A DNA stretch of 64,000 bases from Ooceraea biroi. Taxonomy: Eukaryota > Arthropoda > Insecta > Hymenoptera > Formicidae. This document shows positions 63,230 through 64,000 of this stretch, piece after piece (position 1 is the stretch's first letter; each line of letters starts with the position of its first letter). The notes under the pieces are model-generated. The model was not told where the DNA came from. It ran no database searches and saw nothing but the letters and a program-made list of their open reading frames with translations. Location: assembly GCF_003672135.1 (NCBI RefSeq), contig NC_039506.1, positions 22,848,497 to 22,912,496 on the forward strand, given 5' to 3'. The position numbers were made by a program, and so were the translations under genes.

Positions 63230-63420
63230 TGGAACGAGCGGAAAGCTGGAACGGACGAGCATATGGAACGAGCGAGAAGCTGATACGGACGAGCTTCTGG
63301 CCACGAGCGAGAAGCTCGTACGGACGAGCTTCTGGCCACGAGCAAGAAGCTCGTACGGATGAGCTTCTGGCTAACGAACGCATACGTTGGTACGGACGAG
63401 CTTCTAGCCACGAGCGAGAA
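63230..63420. repeat. 35-bp GC-rich minisatellite with palindromic core
   Basis: About five copies of a 35-bp unit run head to tail, of the type CCACGAGCGAGAAGCTCGTA plus CGGACGAGCTTCTGG. Outer copies are more diverged. Each unit holds a near-palindrome (AGAAGCTCGT...ACGAGCTTCT). Because 35 is not a multiple of three, the frame rotates, and frames stay open on both strands; these are most likely not genes. Confidence 0.9.
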
Positions 63421-64000
63421 TCAGTTACGCCAATAGTTTATGTTAAACACATATATGAATTCATCGTTCGCAAAAGGTTTAAAAAATTCAATTTTATAGC
63501 GAGCATAACTTTTTTTTCTCATTTTTTGCATACATAAATTTTGTATTTCATAAAAGGAAGAAAAAACCACAGATTTTAATCACTTGTAACGTGTGCATTT
63601 GGCTCTCTTTTCGAAAAGATAATTTTTTTAAAGACATTAATTTATACACAATAAGCTTTGTTGAAATTCTATAAATCTCTAAGCATCGTATGTGAGAGAC
63701 TGGCATCGGCGATAATCGGATGTACACGCGAATCTACTGTTCGCGACTTATCAATTTGTTTTTGTTAACAGGTGTTAGCGCGACGCTCGCTTTTCAGACA
63801 CCAATCAATGGTGATCTTTAGCAGTGGCCCGAGTATTAACTAGCTAGCAGATGAGCACAACAAGAAGTAGCGATGTGTCGACTTGCGTCATTCGCGAATA
63901 AACGATAGAGACGGTTAGTAACATGAAGAACGTAACGCAACTTTTCCCAAAAGAAATCCACTCGTGATATAAAAAATTTAGAAATTATGAATGAAAAAAA
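63421..64000. other. AT-rich end of window
   Basis: No gene recognised up to the window edge. A slightly GC-richer patch lies at 63700-63930. Confidence 0.5.

Noticed and set aside
63058..63537. Proteins of 117 and 147 residues on opposite strands
   Set aside because: Both are produced by a 35-bp tandem repeat lacking stops; composition and rotation of frame argue against a gene.
1..64000. CRISPR arrays, prophage, toxin-antitoxin or defence systems
   Set aside because: The DNA is clearly eukaryotic with spliced genes; the tandem arrays lack a repeat-spacer structure.

Overview
The window is nuclear DNA from an animal, most likely an insect and probably a hymenopteran such as an ant. The evidence is AT-rich introns and spacers, spliced genes with GT-AG borders, proteins that read as insect members of conserved eukaryotic families, and many small inverted-repeat DNA transposons including mariner-like and hAT-like pieces. 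The taxonomic call is inference from family recollection, not from a search. There is no sign of a bacterial, phage, CRISPR or organellar system.

The recognisable genes all lie in the first 21.5 kb. At 1-1684 (+) is the 3' part of CWC22 (nucampholin), a spliceosome and exon-junction-complex factor, with an apparent frameshift near 1437 that separates the MA3 domain from its Ser- and Lys-rich tail. At 2275-3876 (+) is a complete five-exon Cdk7, the CDK-activating and RNA polymerase II CTD kinase. On the other strand, converging on Cdk7, is a complete 14-exon class-1 P4-ATPase (ATP8B family phospholipid flippase) from 21522 down to 9003. It predicts 1472 residues and begins with an unusual low-complexity first exon of about 213 residues. 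A 5.1-kb spacer separates the two convergent 3' ends and must hold both 3' UTRs; it also carries a broken mariner transposase and simple repeats.

From about 21.6 kb to the end (42 kb) I find no conserved host protein-coding exon. The stretch is an AT-rich matrix with several GC/CpG-rich islands (about 26.2-27.1, 32.5-33.75, 35.9-36.85 and 48.3-49.6 kb) that may be promoters or untranslated first exons. It also holds a dense set of transposon remains: an hAT-like element with a near-perfect 8-bp target duplication just upstream of the flippase gene, a second decayed hAT transposase, two copies of an IS630/mariner-type transposase, a 432-bp snap-back element with about 98% identical arms, and roughly ten other hairpin MITEs. 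There are four minisatellite, microsatellite or segmental tandem arrays of note.

CWC22 (splicing) and Cdk7 (transcription) are same-strand neighbours 590 bp apart. The flippase is functionally unrelated (lipid asymmetry of membranes). Nothing suggests they form a pathway. The most interesting material is how transposons sit next to, and possibly in, the regulatory and splice signals of the flippase gene, and the snap-back elements able to make long double-stranded RNA.
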